From NCBI GenBank assembly GCA_903929035.1, contig CAIYTF010000190.1, positions 1-33,924 of the forward strand: a stretch of DNA of 33,924 nt, given 5' to 3'. The notes under the pieces are model-generated. The model made no database searches. It saw only the letters and a program-made list of their open reading frames with translations, and was not told where the DNA came from. Positions 16,288-25,280 of this stretch are shown here, piece by piece. Position numbers and translations under genes: made by a program. Source of the stretch: an uncultured Ignavibacteriales bacterium (GTDB lineage: Bacteria; Bacteroidota; Ignavibacteria; Ignavibacteriales; Ignavibacteriaceae). The stretch's first letter is position 1, and every line of letters starts with the position of its first letter.

Positions 16288-17534
16288 TACTCATACCTCA
16301 GCGCGTCAACAGGGTCCATTTTAGCGGCGGTATATGCAGGTGCCAAGCCCGCGACCACGCCTGTTATCAATGATATTCCGATTGCAATAAATACCGCGCT
16401 TGCCTGAATTGATGTAGGCAGGAATCTATCGACTACATAACTAAGAAGTATCGCGACCAATAATCCAACAAAACCGCCCATCAGACATATCGTTGAAGAC
16501 TCAAGCAAGAACTGCGCGAGAATCGTTCTCCGCTTGGCACCTATTGCTTTGCGGACTCCAATCTCGCGGGTGCGTTCTTTCACCGATACAAACATAATAT
16601 TCATAATACCGATTGCCCCGACAAATAAGCTAAGGCTTGTTATAAATAATCCTGCCACTTGAATGACTCCCACCACCGAATTGTAATTTGTCATTAATCC
16701 TTCTTGCTGATTGACACTAAAGTCATTTTCAATACCAGGCGAAATAGAGCGGATTTTCCGCATTAATCCTTCTGCCTCTATTTTAGTTTCTTCAACGAGC
16801 GCGGGAGTTCGCGCGCGAACATTAATAGTAATTGAACGAAATGTTTCACTCGCGAAATGTTTAAATACTGTTCCAATCGGAACAAACACCTGATTATCAG
16901 GGTTAAAATCGCCAAGAATAAAACTGCCCTGTTCGGTTAAAACACCGACAATTTTGTAACCGAATCCCCCTATTTTAATAGTTTTATCTAAAGCATCTCC
17001 GCGCGGAAAAAGTTTATTTGCCAGCTCGCTTCCAATCACTGCAACATCCCGCGCGCCTTTCGCTTCAATATCGTTATAAAACCGTCCGAGAGCGAATGTG
17101 AAATTTGTTGTTTTTACATAGTCCGCGTTTGAACCGTTAATATTCACGCTCTCAACCGAGTTTTCATTATAAACAACTTTTTTTCTTGCATTGGAAACAG
17201 GGGCAACAGCCATTGGCAGCTGCGCGGTTTGCTTGTACTTTTCATATTGTTCCATAGTGATTTTTCTGCGATTACGCATTTTCCACCATTCGGTATTTGA
17301 AAACCAAGCCCACTTATCTATATAAAGAACATCTGTTCCTAACGCGCTGATACCCTTCTGAAACGAGGCATCAATTCCTTTAATTGCTGTACTCATAGAA
17401 ACAACAGAAGATATTCCAATCACAATTCCAAGCATAGTTAGGAACGAGCGTGCTTTATTCGCGACTATGGATTGAAGCGCGATAATAAATCCTTCGCGCA
17501 GCTCGAATAAAAGAAGACCTGTCTTTTTTTTCAT
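16287..17534 (-). CDS. MacB-like ABC transporter permease (first)
   Basis: 415 residues with an amphipathic N-terminal segment, a first membrane helix (about 31-50, MLGIVIGISSVVSMS), a periplasmic MacB_PCD-like domain and three C-terminal helices. The coupling motif VKERTREIGVRKAIGAKR is intact and the C-terminus ends KMDPVDALRYE, the usual end of this family. The ATPase gene ends 22 bp upstream, and the second permease follows with a one-base overlap. Together they make a Type VII (mechanotransmission) ABC exporter in which ATP hydrolysis in the cytoplasm moves the periplasmic domains. Confidence 0.9.
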   Translation of the reverse strand: MKKKTGLLLFELREGFIIALQSIVANKARSFLTMLGIVIGISSVVSMSTAIKGIDASFQKGISALGTDVLYIDKWAWFSNTEWWKMRNRRKITMEQYEKYKQTAQLPMAVAPVSNARKKVVYNENSVESVNINGSNADYVKTTNFTFALGRFYNDIEAKGARDVAVIGSELANKLFPRGDALDKTIKIGGFGYKIVGVLTEQGSFILGDFNPDNQVFVPIGTVFKHFASETFRSITINVRARTPALVEETKIEAEGLMRKIRSISPGIENDFSVNQQEGLMTNYNSVVGVIQVAGLFITSLSLFVGAIGIMNIMFVSVKERTREIGVRKAIGAKRRTILAQFLLESSTICLMGGFVGLLVAILLSYVVDRFLPTSIQASAVFIAIGISLITGVVAGLAPAYTAAKMDPVDALRYE

Positions 17535-17556
17535 TTTAATTTCGTGCTGTGTTTAT

Positions 17557-18291
17557 TTACTTAACAGCGGATTCGGGTTTTGATATGCCCGGTATATACC
17601 TGTTCACAATCGCTTCATCCCGTTCCACGAGTCCGTCACGTACGCGAATAACCCGCGCGGCGTGCTGCGCGATATATTCTTCGTGTGTTACCAAGATTAT
17701 AGTATTGCCTTTTTGATTAATCTCGTGGAAGAGAAGCATAATTTCTTCGCCTGTTTTAGAGTCAAGATTACCGGTGGGTTCATCGGCGAGAATTATAGCC
17801 GGATTTGTTACTAATGCTCTGGCGATTGCCACGCGCTGCCGCTGTCCGCCCGAAAGTTCATTTGGTTTATGATGAACTCGATCGCCCAAACCCACTGATA
17901 TCAATGCCTGATTAGCGCGTTCCTTACGCTCGGCAGACGGTACGCCGGCGTAAATCAGCGGCAACTCAACATTATGCAGCGCGTTGCTGCGAGAAAGAAG
18001 GTTAAAAGTTTGAAACACGAATCCTATTTCGCGATTACGAATTTCGGCAAGTTCATTGTCAGTCATTAAACTCACGTTGCGGGTTTTAAAATCATATTTT
18101 CCGCCCGATGGTGTATCTAAGCATCCAAGCATATTCATCAATGTTGACTTTCCGGAGCCGGAAGGTCCCATAATTGCAACATATTCAGTACTGTCAATCC
18201 TAAGGGATACATCGTAAAGCGCGTGTACCTTTACATCACCGACAGTGTAAACTTTCGAGATATGTTCAATGTTAATTATGTTTTCATTCAT
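17557..18291 (-). CDS. ABC exporter ATPase (MacB/LolD type)
   Basis: A 244-residue nucleotide-binding subunit. Walker [10 protein letters not shown] (42-50), Q-loop Q94 (FVFQTFNLL), signature LSGGQ (146-150), Walker B IILADE (167-171) followed by PTGNLD, and H-loop H203 (VTHEE) are all intact. The sequence around [11 protein letters not shown] is typical of the MacB/LolD/FtsE branch. It drives the two permeases encoded downstream. It starts 12 bp after the adaptor gene, so the five genes are one operon (tolC-like, adaptor, ATPase, permease, permease). Confidence 0.95.
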   Translation of the reverse strand: MNENIINIEHISKVYTVGDVKVHALYDVSLRIDSTEYVAIMGPSGSGKSTLMNMLGCLDTPSGGKYDFKTRNVSLMTDNELAEIRNREIGFVFQTFNLLSRSNALHNVELPLIYAGVPSAERKERANQALISVGLGDRVHHKPNELSGGQRQRVAIARALVTNPAIILADEPTGNLDSKTGEEIMLLFHEINQKGNTIILVTHEEYIAQHAARVIRVRDGLVERDEAIVNRYIPGISKPESAVK

Positions 18292-18303
18292 TGGTCTGCG
18301 CGA

Positions 18304-19605
18304 TCATTTCTTGTCTTTACTTGTCAGCTGGGTTCCTTTATTATTCTCGACACGAATAATTGAACCGTCATTTAAATCGCGTGATATTGCTTTGTAACTG
18401 CCTGTAACGACTTCTTCACCTCCGCTCAATCCGCTGAGTATTTCAATGTAATTGTCATCGGAAATTCCTGTTTTAACTTTTGCTGTCTTTGCTTTATTGT
18501 TATTAGTCAAAAACACGATTTCATCAGGCTTGTTATTGTCTTTTTTCTTTGCAGCGGCTTGCTTTTGTGCATCGCTTTCGCCTTTATCAGTCGATTCAGC
18601 TTTGGTTTCGGAACGCGCTGTAACCGAAGGTATCGGCACCGCTATTACATTGCTCTTGGTATCAGTTTCTATCGATGCGTTGCAGGACATTCCCGGGCGC
18701 AAATTTACATCTGGTTCTGTCAGCTTTATTTTTACTTCAAAATTAATTACTTGGTCCTGAGTTCCGGTCGATGATTGTTTCGCGCTGTTACCGATTTCAG
18801 TAACAATACCGATAAACTTGCGGTCGCCGAACGCGTCAACACTAACGCGGGCAGTGTCGCCTTTTGTGATATGAATGATGTCGTTTTCATTGACATCAAC
18901 GATTGCCTGAATGTTGGAAAGATCGGCAACCGTCATAATATTAGTACCCTGACTAAAACCGCTGCCAAGAACACGCTCGCCGAGGCGGACATTTAATTGT
19001 GTTACGATTCCATCGATAGGGGATAGAATTGTAGTTTTGTTTAACTGCTCAACAGCCTGCTTGACTGTTCCTTCGTTTTGCTGAACGTAAGACTGCGCGG
19101 CATCGTGCATTGCTTTTGAACCAAGGAAAGAGCTTTTCGAGGATTCAAGCTCTGCATCGCTGACTAATTTTTTTGTATGCAGTTCTTTAACGCGGCTGTA
19201 ATCCAGCGTGACTTTATCTAACTCAGCTTTGCGTTGATTTTGGGTGAATTTTGCTGACTGTAAATTTGCCTGCGCGCTTTGCAATTGTGCCGCGTAGGCA
19301 TCCGCTTTTATTTTTATGAGAACGTCACCTTTTTTTATATGGTCGCCCTCTTTAACAGGGAGAGCAACTATTTCGCCTGTCACTTCAGGTGTTATGGCAA
19401 TCTTTAATTCAGGATCTATTTTTCCTGTCGCGGGCACTTTCTGCGTGATAGTTCGGCGGGCAACTTTTTCGGTTTGAACAATAGTGATTTCATCCCTGCT
19501 GCCTTGGAAAATAGCGATTCCGGCTACAGAGAGGACTAATAAGCCCAATCCGCTAAAAATATAAAGTTTTTTTCTTGATTTCCTTTTATTCAGTTCTTTC
19601 GCCAT
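18304..19605 (-). CDS. Periplasmic adaptor (MacA/HlyD family)
   Basis: A 433-residue membrane fusion protein. It has a short basic N-terminus, one membrane anchor (about 13-33), and a split biotinyl-lipoyl domain (GEIVALPVKEGDHIKKGDVL near 70-90 and ILSPIDGIVTQLNVRLGERV near 193-212). Between the halves is an alpha-helical hairpin rich in Q, A and K (about 95-180). Beta-barrel and membrane-proximal domains follow. A low-complexity charged insert (about 328-358, rich in K, D, S and A) interrupts the C-terminal part. Shine-Dalgarno AAGGAG lies 9 bp before the ATG. It bridges the permease pair to the TolC-like channel. Confidence 0.93.
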   Translation of the reverse strand: MAKELNKRKSRKKLYIFSGLGLLVLSVAGIAIFQGSRDEITIVQTEKVARRTITQKVPATGKIDPELKIAITPEVTGEIVALPVKEGDHIKKGDVLIKIKADAYAAQLQSAQANLQSAKFTQNQRKAELDKVTLDYSRVKELHTKKLVSDAELESSKSSFLGSKAMHDAAQSYVQQNEGTVKQAVEQLNKTTILSPIDGIVTQLNVRLGERVLGSGFSQGTNIMTVADLSNIQAIVDVNENDIIHITKGDTARVSVDAFGDRKFIGIVTEIGNSAKQSSTGTQDQVINFEVKIKLTEPDVNLRPGMSCNASIETDTKSNVIAVPIPSVTARSETKAESTDKGESDAQKQAAAKKKDNNKPDEIVFLTNNNKAKTAKVKTGISDDNYIEILSGLSGGEEVVTGSYKAISRDLNDGSIIRVENNKGTQLTSKDKK

Positions 19606-19619
19606 AATTAAAATCTCCT

Positions 19620-20954
19620 TTACTTTTCAAATTTTTGATAATCTAATTTACCCAGCAAATATTCCGTTTGGTCTTTTAGTTTGCGAAACTCGTATTTCGC
19701 GTTTATCAGTCCCGTGGACGCGTTTGTTAAACTTGAATTGGCTATCAACACGTTTAATAGAGTAGTGGCTCCGAGAGAATATTTTTCTTCTTCAATGCGG
19801 CGGTTCTCTTCTGCAGCTTTCACTGTTTCTCTGCTAACCTCTAAACGTTTATATGATGCCTGCAAATCCAGATAATTTTTTTGAATATCCCGCTTGATTT
19901 GCCGGGTGAGGTCATCCAATTGTATTTGCTTTACTTTATGTGCAACTTCCGCGAGCTGAACCTGATTATCAATTGCCCAGCCTCTGAAAATCGGGATACT
20001 CAGATTTAGTCCAAACGAATAATCTCTATCTGAAAAAAGATTTTTGAGACTGCCGACACTCGATGAAATAGCGATACTGTTGGTTAAAACGGGCAAGTAA
20101 CCTGCCTGTGCTATCTTGATGGATTCGGAAGCACTCTCAACTTGCAATTTTGCACTTGTATAGTCCGCTCGATTTGCCGCTGCATCGCTCACTAAATTTG
20201 AAATTTTCTCGAAGTCTGTTTTTGTTCCTGCCTCAGGCTGATTTTCATTTGTGTTCTCAATAGGTTCAACAAAGGAATATTCTTCAAGCACGTCAAGTCC
20301 CAAATAATATAGGAATGAACTTTGGAGTGACTGGTAATTATTTTTTGCTTTAATCAATTCAAGTTCGGCGTTGCCGAGATTTACTTGCTGCTGATATACA
20401 TCAGCGAGAGTTAAGGCACCCAATTTATTTTTTTCGACAATGATTTCATAGTTTTTCTTATTCCACTTCAAATCTTCTTCTTTCACCGATAGAAGTTTTT
20501 GAGCATCAAGTAAATCATAAAAATAACTCAATGTCTGGAAAACCACGTCTTGTTTCAATTTTAACAATTCATATTTCGCGGCTTCAAAGTTTTTTTCGCC
20601 GCGGAAGAGAGACGCGTAATTAGATAAGCCGTCATACACTGTCCATTCCGAATTTACTGAAGTGCTATAAGTTCTGCTGTCAATTGTGGACGTTGGTGCC
20701 CCTTGATAAAGAGACCCTGAACCATACACGCTTTTACTATAGTTCCATCCCGCGCTACCGTTAACGGAAGGCAATAATGAGCCATAAGCCGATTTTTTTG
20801 CAGACTCCGATGATTTCAGGTTTTCGTTGGCAGTCATAAGCGACACATTTCTTTGCAGTGCTATTTTGACTGATTCTTCTGCAGTTAATGGTTTTTGAGC
20901 TGCAATCGGGTAAACTCCGATAACCAGCATCATCAATCCAATTAGTTTATTCAT
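19620..20954 (-). CDS. TolC-like outer membrane efflux protein
   Basis: 444 residues. A signal peptide (1-19, ending AA before Q20) precedes LTAEESVKIALQRNVSL, the usual opening of OEP-family proteins. Two repeats of long helices with a short central beta segment follow: SVNSEWTVYDGLSNYASLFR in the first and NLSIPIFRGWAIDNQVQ in the second (about 305-325), each with the F/D-G-hydrophobic strand. The family end helix (EEKYSLGATTLLNVLIA) is present. It should trimerise as the outer-membrane exit duct for the exporter. It is the first gene of the operon, with GGAGA as the ribosome-binding site and a strong hairpin in the leader just upstream. Confidence 0.93.
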   Translation of the reverse strand: MNKLIGLMMLVIGVYPIAAQKPLTAEESVKIALQRNVSLMTANENLKSSESAKKSAYGSLLPSVNGSAGWNYSKSVYGSGSLYQGAPTSTIDSRTYSTSVNSEWTVYDGLSNYASLFRGEKNFEAAKYELLKLKQDVVFQTLSYFYDLLDAQKLLSVKEEDLKWNKKNYEIIVEKNKLGALTLADVYQQQVNLGNAELELIKAKNNYQSLQSSFLYYLGLDVLEEYSFVEPIENTNENQPEAGTKTDFEKISNLVSDAAANRADYTSAKLQVESASESIKIAQAGYLPVLTNSIAISSSVGSLKNLFSDRDYSFGLNLSIPIFRGWAIDNQVQLAEVAHKVKQIQLDDLTRQIKRDIQKNYLDLQASYKRLEVSRETVKAAEENRRIEEEKYSLGATTLLNVLIANSSLTNASTGLINAKYEFRKLKDQTEYLLGKLDYQKFEK

Positions 20955-20969
20955 TTATTTTCTCCGGGT

Positions 20970-20992
20970 ACGCTTTTCTTTTGGAAAAGCGT
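20970..20992 (-). promoter_or_regulatory. Perfect 9-bp leader hairpin before the exporter operon RBS
   Basis: On the minus strand ACGCTTTTC and GAAAAGCGT pair perfectly over a 5-nt loop. The hairpin ends only a few bases before the GGAGA ribosome-binding site of the tolC-like gene and 16 bp before its ATG. It could stabilise the mRNA or affect initiation. It lacks a T-run on the minus strand, so it is not a standard terminator. Confidence 0.55.
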
Positions 20993-21123
20993 TTAAATTA
21001 TTTCTAAACTTACATAAACAATAAAGCAATTTAATTTAATAAATCACAAACGGTAATATTTCTTGATATTTGTTAATAAAATTACATATTTTGTAATCAA
21101 ATTCAATAACTTTTGGTGCCGAA

Positions 21124-22836
21124 GTGCAAGATAATTCGGACAATCTCTCTTGGAGTCCCAATAAAGTTGTATTCAGCGTGGTTGATGTGGAAACCACAGG
21201 TGTATCAGCACGTTTCAACAGGGTAACGGAAATAGGCATAATCACGTTTCGCGGTGACGAGATTATAAATATGTATAACTCTTTCATTAATCCCGGATGC
21301 CCGATCCCGAGGGAAATTACTAGAATAACAGGGATTTCCGATAAAGATGTCGCGGATGCGCCTTCATTTGATGATGTTGCACGGGAAATTTATTCCCAAT
21401 TAGAAAACACTGTGATTGTCGGGCATAATCTTGCTTTTGATTATCAGTTTCTGAGAGCCGAGTTTCTTCGCGCTGGTATTCAGGAGTTTAATCCGATGCA
21501 AATATGCACGCTTCGATTGGCGAGAAGGCTTTATCCTCAGCTAAAATCCAAATCATTGGGGAATGTGGCGCATCACCTGCAAATATTTGTTGCGCGGGCA
21601 CATCGTGCTTTGGATGATGCCGATATCACTCTGAAGGTATTCAAAAAACAGATTACAGAGCTAAAGTCTTTAGAGTTTAAAACACTTAAACAAATTTATA
21701 CTTTCCAATTTTCTGCATCGGCGAACAACCTGAAAAAAATGTCTATCAATAAAGAAGACAAATCCATTTACAGCCGCATTCCGGATTCGCCGGGGGTTTA
21801 TCTATTTCTCGATGCCAAAGGGAAGGTAATATATATCGGCAAAGGTAAATCTTTAAAGAAACGACTGCAGTCACATTTTGCATCATCGGCACCAAAGAAG
21901 AGCAAATCCATTACCGAGCGCGGAAGGAAGCTGCATCTTTATACCACCAATTCAGAGTTGGTTGCTTTGCTGTTGGAAGCTGAATTAATTAAACTGTTTA
22001 TGCCTAAGTCTAACGTGCAGTTGAAACGATACGGTCCCGCGTATTTTCTAAAGGTGAACTTAACCTCTGAGATTCCCGCGATTGAAATCACCAGCAAATT
22101 TGCTTATGATGGCAGCGATTATTTTGGATTGTTCATTAACCGGATAAAAGCTAATGATACATTTGAGCTAATTCAAAAAACATTCCGTATAAGGGAATGC
22201 GCCGACAGCGTATTAAAGAAAGGACTACGGTGCTACCTCGCGGATATTGACCGCTGCACCGCGCCTTGCGAAAACGGTGACGCGGAAGCCCAGGAAAATG
22301 AATTAAACGCGGTATATGAGTTTTTATTCGGGAAACAACAGACCGCGCTAAATTATCTTTTGCAAAAGATGAAAAAATATTCCGATGCATTGAAGTTCGA
22401 ACAAGCGGCAGAGACAAAAGAAGCTATTGACCTGCTATTGAAACAAGTTCACCGTTCTTCTCTTCTCGCGGAGCCTGTTAATAAAGCTAATCTATTAATA
22501 AAAATCACCGGAGCGGCAGGGGACCAAGACTTTATATTGCTGAACGAGGGACGCGCGGTTATCAAGGACTATCCGATGGATGACCGAAATAATTTCGAGC
22601 AGTTGATTGAAGAATATTACACGGGTTTGATTCACAGCGATGTTACACCTGAAAAAGAAGATTTGGAAAAAATGAAAATCATATTGAACTGGGTAATCAA
22701 TAATCGCGACCGCTGCGAGTTTTACTACCTGAAATCATATTCATCAAAAGAACAACTCCTCGCCGCGATTCCTTCCGGCAGCAAAGCTCAAAAAGAAAAG
22801 GTAATGAATATAGAAGTGGAGTCTTTTTTGAAGTGA
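21124..22836 (+). CDS. DnaQ-like exonuclease fused to a GIY-YIG (UvrC/Cho-like) nuclease
   Basis: 570 residues starting at GTG (21124). The N-terminal DEDDh exonuclease (about 15-180) has D21 and E23 (VVDVETTG), D106 (HNLAFDYQFL) and H160/D165 (AHRALDDAD), a complete catalytic set. A linker leads to a GIY-YIG domain (about 213-300) with GVYLF (Y226), IYIGKG (Y237), R247, E285 (LLLEAELIK) and N297. A Cho/UvrC-like cysteine segment (RCYLADIDRCTAPC, 369-382) and a UVR-like helical stretch (about 412-440) follow. The UvrC endonuclease V/RNase H and HhH domains are absent. This architecture is known in several phyla and is thought to act in DNA repair. A UvrD-like helicase is encoded about 370 bp downstream. 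Confidence 0.93.
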   Translation: MQDNSDNLSWSPNKVVFSVVDVETTGVSARFNRVTEIGIITFRGDEIINMYNSFINPGCPIPREITRITGISDKDVADAPSFDDVAREIYSQLENTVIVGHNLAFDYQFLRAEFLRAGIQEFNPMQICTLRLARRLYPQLKSKSLGNVAHHLQIFVARAHRALDDADITLKVFKKQITELKSLEFKTLKQIYTFQFSASANNLKKMSINKEDKSIYSRIPDSPGVYLFLDAKGKVIYIGKGKSLKKRLQSHFASSAPKKSKSITERGRKLHLYTTNSELVALLLEAELIKLFMPKSNVQLKRYGPAYFLKVNLTSEIPAIEITSKFAYDGSDYFGLFINRIKANDTFELIQKTFRIRECADSVLKKGLRCYLADIDRCTAPCENGDAEAQENELNAVYEFLFGKQQTALNYLLQKMKKYSDALKFEQAAETKEAIDLLLKQVHRSSLLAEPVNKANLLIKITGAAGDQDFILLNEGRAVIKDYPMDDRNNFEQLIEEYYTGLIHSDVTPEKEDLEKMKIILNWVINNRDRCEFYYLKSYSSKEQLLAAIPSGSKAQKEKVMNIEVESFLK

Positions 22837-22850
22837 ATGGAATGGAACAC

Positions 22851-22947
22851 TTAGGACTCGTTCAGAAATAACAACAACACTTTCTCATACGAAGATCGCG
22901 AAGGTTAAATTTAGAAGTTGTAAAGGTTATTTCTTTAGAAGGATTTA
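22851..22947 (+). repeat. 97-bp dispersed repeat, copy 3
   Basis: The third copy of the unit at 4053-4149 and 12021-12117 is the same length, with roughly ten substitutions relative to copy 2 (for example ATTAAC to ACAACA near the left end and ACTTA to ATTTA at the right end). It begins 15 bp after the stop of the exonuclease/GIY-YIG gene. Its older-looking substitutions suggest independent decay. The rest of the spacer to 23075 holds nothing recognisable. Confidence 0.85.
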
Positions 22948-23075
22948 ATGCTTAATTGCCGCATCCCATCAGCCGCGTTTCAGAATATTTTACAAATTGC
23001 CACACCCATCAGCATTAACAATTGATCCCCAATTCACTATATTTCAAATATGAAAAATAAAGTTTCTGTATTAAA

Positions 23076-23207
23076 ATGAAAACCCCAAAAGATATCCCTT
23101 ACGGCACTTCCGATTTCAGTAGCCTGATTCTAGAAAAAATGTATTATGTCGATAGGACGAATTATATTGAAAGAATTAGAATAATGAATGAACTTGTAAG
23201 AGCCTGA
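23076..23207 (+). pseudogene. Truncated AAA-ATPase-like / PD-(D/E)XK nuclease family gene (N-terminal 43 codons)
   Basis: A 43-codon ORF starting MKTPKDIPYGTSDFSSLI and continuing EKMYYVDRTNYIERI looks like the N-terminus of the AAA-ATPase-like/DUF1703 proteins (PF09820 type), which begin with a PYGxxDFxxLxxxxYYVDKTxxIE pattern and run to about 500 residues. Here it stops after 43 codons. Its TGA overlaps the ATG of the helicase gene (TGATG). It may survive only as a short leader ORF for uvrD. Confidence 0.6.
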
Positions 23208-25198
23208 TGGACAAAAAATATAAACTAACCCGACTAACAAGCGAAGCACTCGAAAACGTGCAGCCTCTCAAGGGTAAATTTACCATAGATTATGAAAACC
23301 TTCTGAACCCCGCTCAATTGGAGGCGGTCAAGGCGGTTGACGGCGCATATCTTATTATTGCCGGTGCAGGCACCGGTAAAACCCGAACACTGATATATCG
23401 CCTTGCCCGCCTTATAGAGTCGGGATATGATCCGCGGTCTATTCTATTGCTCACGTTCACTCGCAAGTCTGCAAAAGAAATGCTGAACAGGGCAGCTTTG
23501 CTGCTTGATAACAGGTGTGATAATGTCAATGGCGGTACATTTCATTCTTTCGCCAATACAATTTTGCGTAAGCACGCTAAGGCAATGGGCTTTCTTACTT
23601 CGTTTACCATACTTGACCAAGGTGATAGTGAAGATGTTATAAATCTTATTCGCGCTCAAACCGACCCTGTTAAAAAAAAGCGGCGGTTTCCAACGAAATC
23701 AACCCTCCAAAAAATATACAGCCTGTCTGTTAATACCGGCAAAAATATCAACGATATTCTCGGCAAGGATTATCCGCACTTCATCGAAGAGATAGATGAA
23801 ATAAAAAACATTTTTGCAAAATTCAAGACTTACAAAAAAGAAAACAGTTTAGTTGATTATGACGATTTACTGATTCACTCGCGCGATTTTTTGCTCTCTA
23901 ATACTCCGGATTCATTGAGCGTGTTAAATTCTATCAGATTTGTAATGGTTGACGAATATCAGGATACGAATCATTTGCAGTCTCAGATAGTGAAAGCTCT
24001 CTGCCAATTAAAACAAAATATAATGGTGGTTGGTGATGACGCGCAGTCAATATATTCTTTCCGCGGTGCAAATTTTGAGAACATAATGAAGTTCCCCGAT
24101 ATATACCCGGATGTGAAAATAATCAAGCTGGAAGAAAACTATCGCAGCACACCGCAAATATTGAATGTTGCTAACCGCATCTATGAAGGCGCGATTCAAA
24201 AATACGACAAGGTTCTATACACTTCAAATGCAGGCGGTGAATTACCCGCTATACTTGCCGCTGCAACCGTGCAACTCCAATCGGCATTCATTGTTGATAA
24301 GGTTTTAGACCTTCACGAAGGGGGCACGCCTCTTTCGGAAATTGCAGTGCTGTTCCGTTCCTCTTTTTTCTCGTTTGATTTGGAAATTGCTCTGACAAAA
24401 GCGAATATCCCGTTTCAAAAGTTCGGCGGGATGAAATTTGTTGAAACTGCCCATATTAAAGACATTCTTGCTATACTCCGTATATCTCTTAACCCGCGTG
24501 ACGTGGTGTGCTGGTTCAGGGTTCTTATGCTGCACGAAGGAATAGGACCAAAGACAGCAGAGAAGATATTAACCGCGATTACTGAAGGCAAAATATCACT
24601 GCAGAATAAGCCTGATTCGTTTAATTCAAAATTGGTGAGTGACAAAGTGTTTCCGCTCTTTCAGCTGTTATATACTTTGCGAACGAGAGAACTCTCGATA
24701 CGCGATAGAGTAGTGCTTACAGTGGAATATTATTATCCTATCTTCAAAATAAAATACGATGATTTCAATAAACGAAAAAAAGATTTGGATATTTTTCTAA
24801 ATATCGCTGCAAACTATCGTTCGTTAGAAAGTCTTATTTCCGATATGGCAATTGAACCGCCGATGGATTCAGTTACTGATTTAGGCGAAGAGGATAAACA
24901 AGATGATTATTTAACCCTTTCAACTATTCACTCTGCAAAGGGATTAGAATGGCATTCGGTATTTATCATTCATACTGTTGACGGTTTTTTTCCGTCAAAC
25001 CGTTCTGCAGAATCACTTGAATCACTTGATGAGGAACGGCGGTTACTTTATGTAGCGGCAACACGAGCGAAACAAAATTTATATGTCACCTATCCGATGA
25101 ATATCTTCGACCGCGAAACCGGCACGACACTTTCTAAACCATCGCGCTTTTTAAGCGGTGTTACGCCTGATATTGCAGATGGATGGCTGCTTGATTGA
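23207..25198 (+). CDS. UvrD/PcrA-like SF1A DNA helicase
   Basis: 663 residues with the full set of superfamily 1A motifs: Q motif LNPAQLEAV (33-41), Walker A AGAGTGKT (52-59), LLTFTRKSAKEM (81-92), GTFHSF (110-115), Walker B VDEYQDTN (248-255), GDDAQSIYSFRGA (276-288), ENYRST (310-315), then TIHSAKGLEWHSVFI and EERRLLYVAATRAK near the C-terminus. It is somewhat shorter than E. coli UvrD (720). It should unwind DNA 3'-5' in repair or act as an anti-recombinase. The start overlaps the stop of the preceding remnant ORF. Its last 102 bp occur again at 27394-27495 in opposite orientation. Confidence 0.93.
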   Translation: MDKKYKLTRLTSEALENVQPLKGKFTIDYENLLNPAQLEAVKAVDGAYLIIAGAGTGKTRTLIYRLARLIESGYDPRSILLLTFTRKSAKEMLNRAALLLDNRCDNVNGGTFHSFANTILRKHAKAMGFLTSFTILDQGDSEDVINLIRAQTDPVKKKRRFPTKSTLQKIYSLSVNTGKNINDILGKDYPHFIEEIDEIKNIFAKFKTYKKENSLVDYDDLLIHSRDFLLSNTPDSLSVLNSIRFVMVDEYQDTNHLQSQIVKALCQLKQNIMVVGDDAQSIYSFRGANFENIMKFPDIYPDVKIIKLEENYRSTPQILNVANRIYEGAIQKYDKVLYTSNAGGELPAILAAATVQLQSAFIVDKVLDLHEGGTPLSEIAVLFRSSFFSFDLEIALTKANIPFQKFGGMKFVETAHIKDILAILRISLNPRDVVCWFRVLMLHEGIGPKTAEKILTAITEGKISLQNKPDSFNSKLVSDKVFPLFQLLYTLRTRELSIRDRVVLTVEYYYPIFKIKYDDFNKRKKDLDIFLNIAANYRSLESLISDMAIEPPMDSVTDLGEEDKQDDYLTLSTIHSAKGLEWHSVFIIHTVDGFFPSNRSAESLESLDEERRLLYVAATRAKQNLYVTYPMNIFDRETGTTLSKPSRFLSGVTPDIADGWLLD

Positions 25199-25280
25199 AC
25201 TTTCATTCCATCTAACTTGCCGTAAGTTATTGATATTAAATGGCTTATAAAAGCGATATTTCAACAGGATTTGCGGCTAA

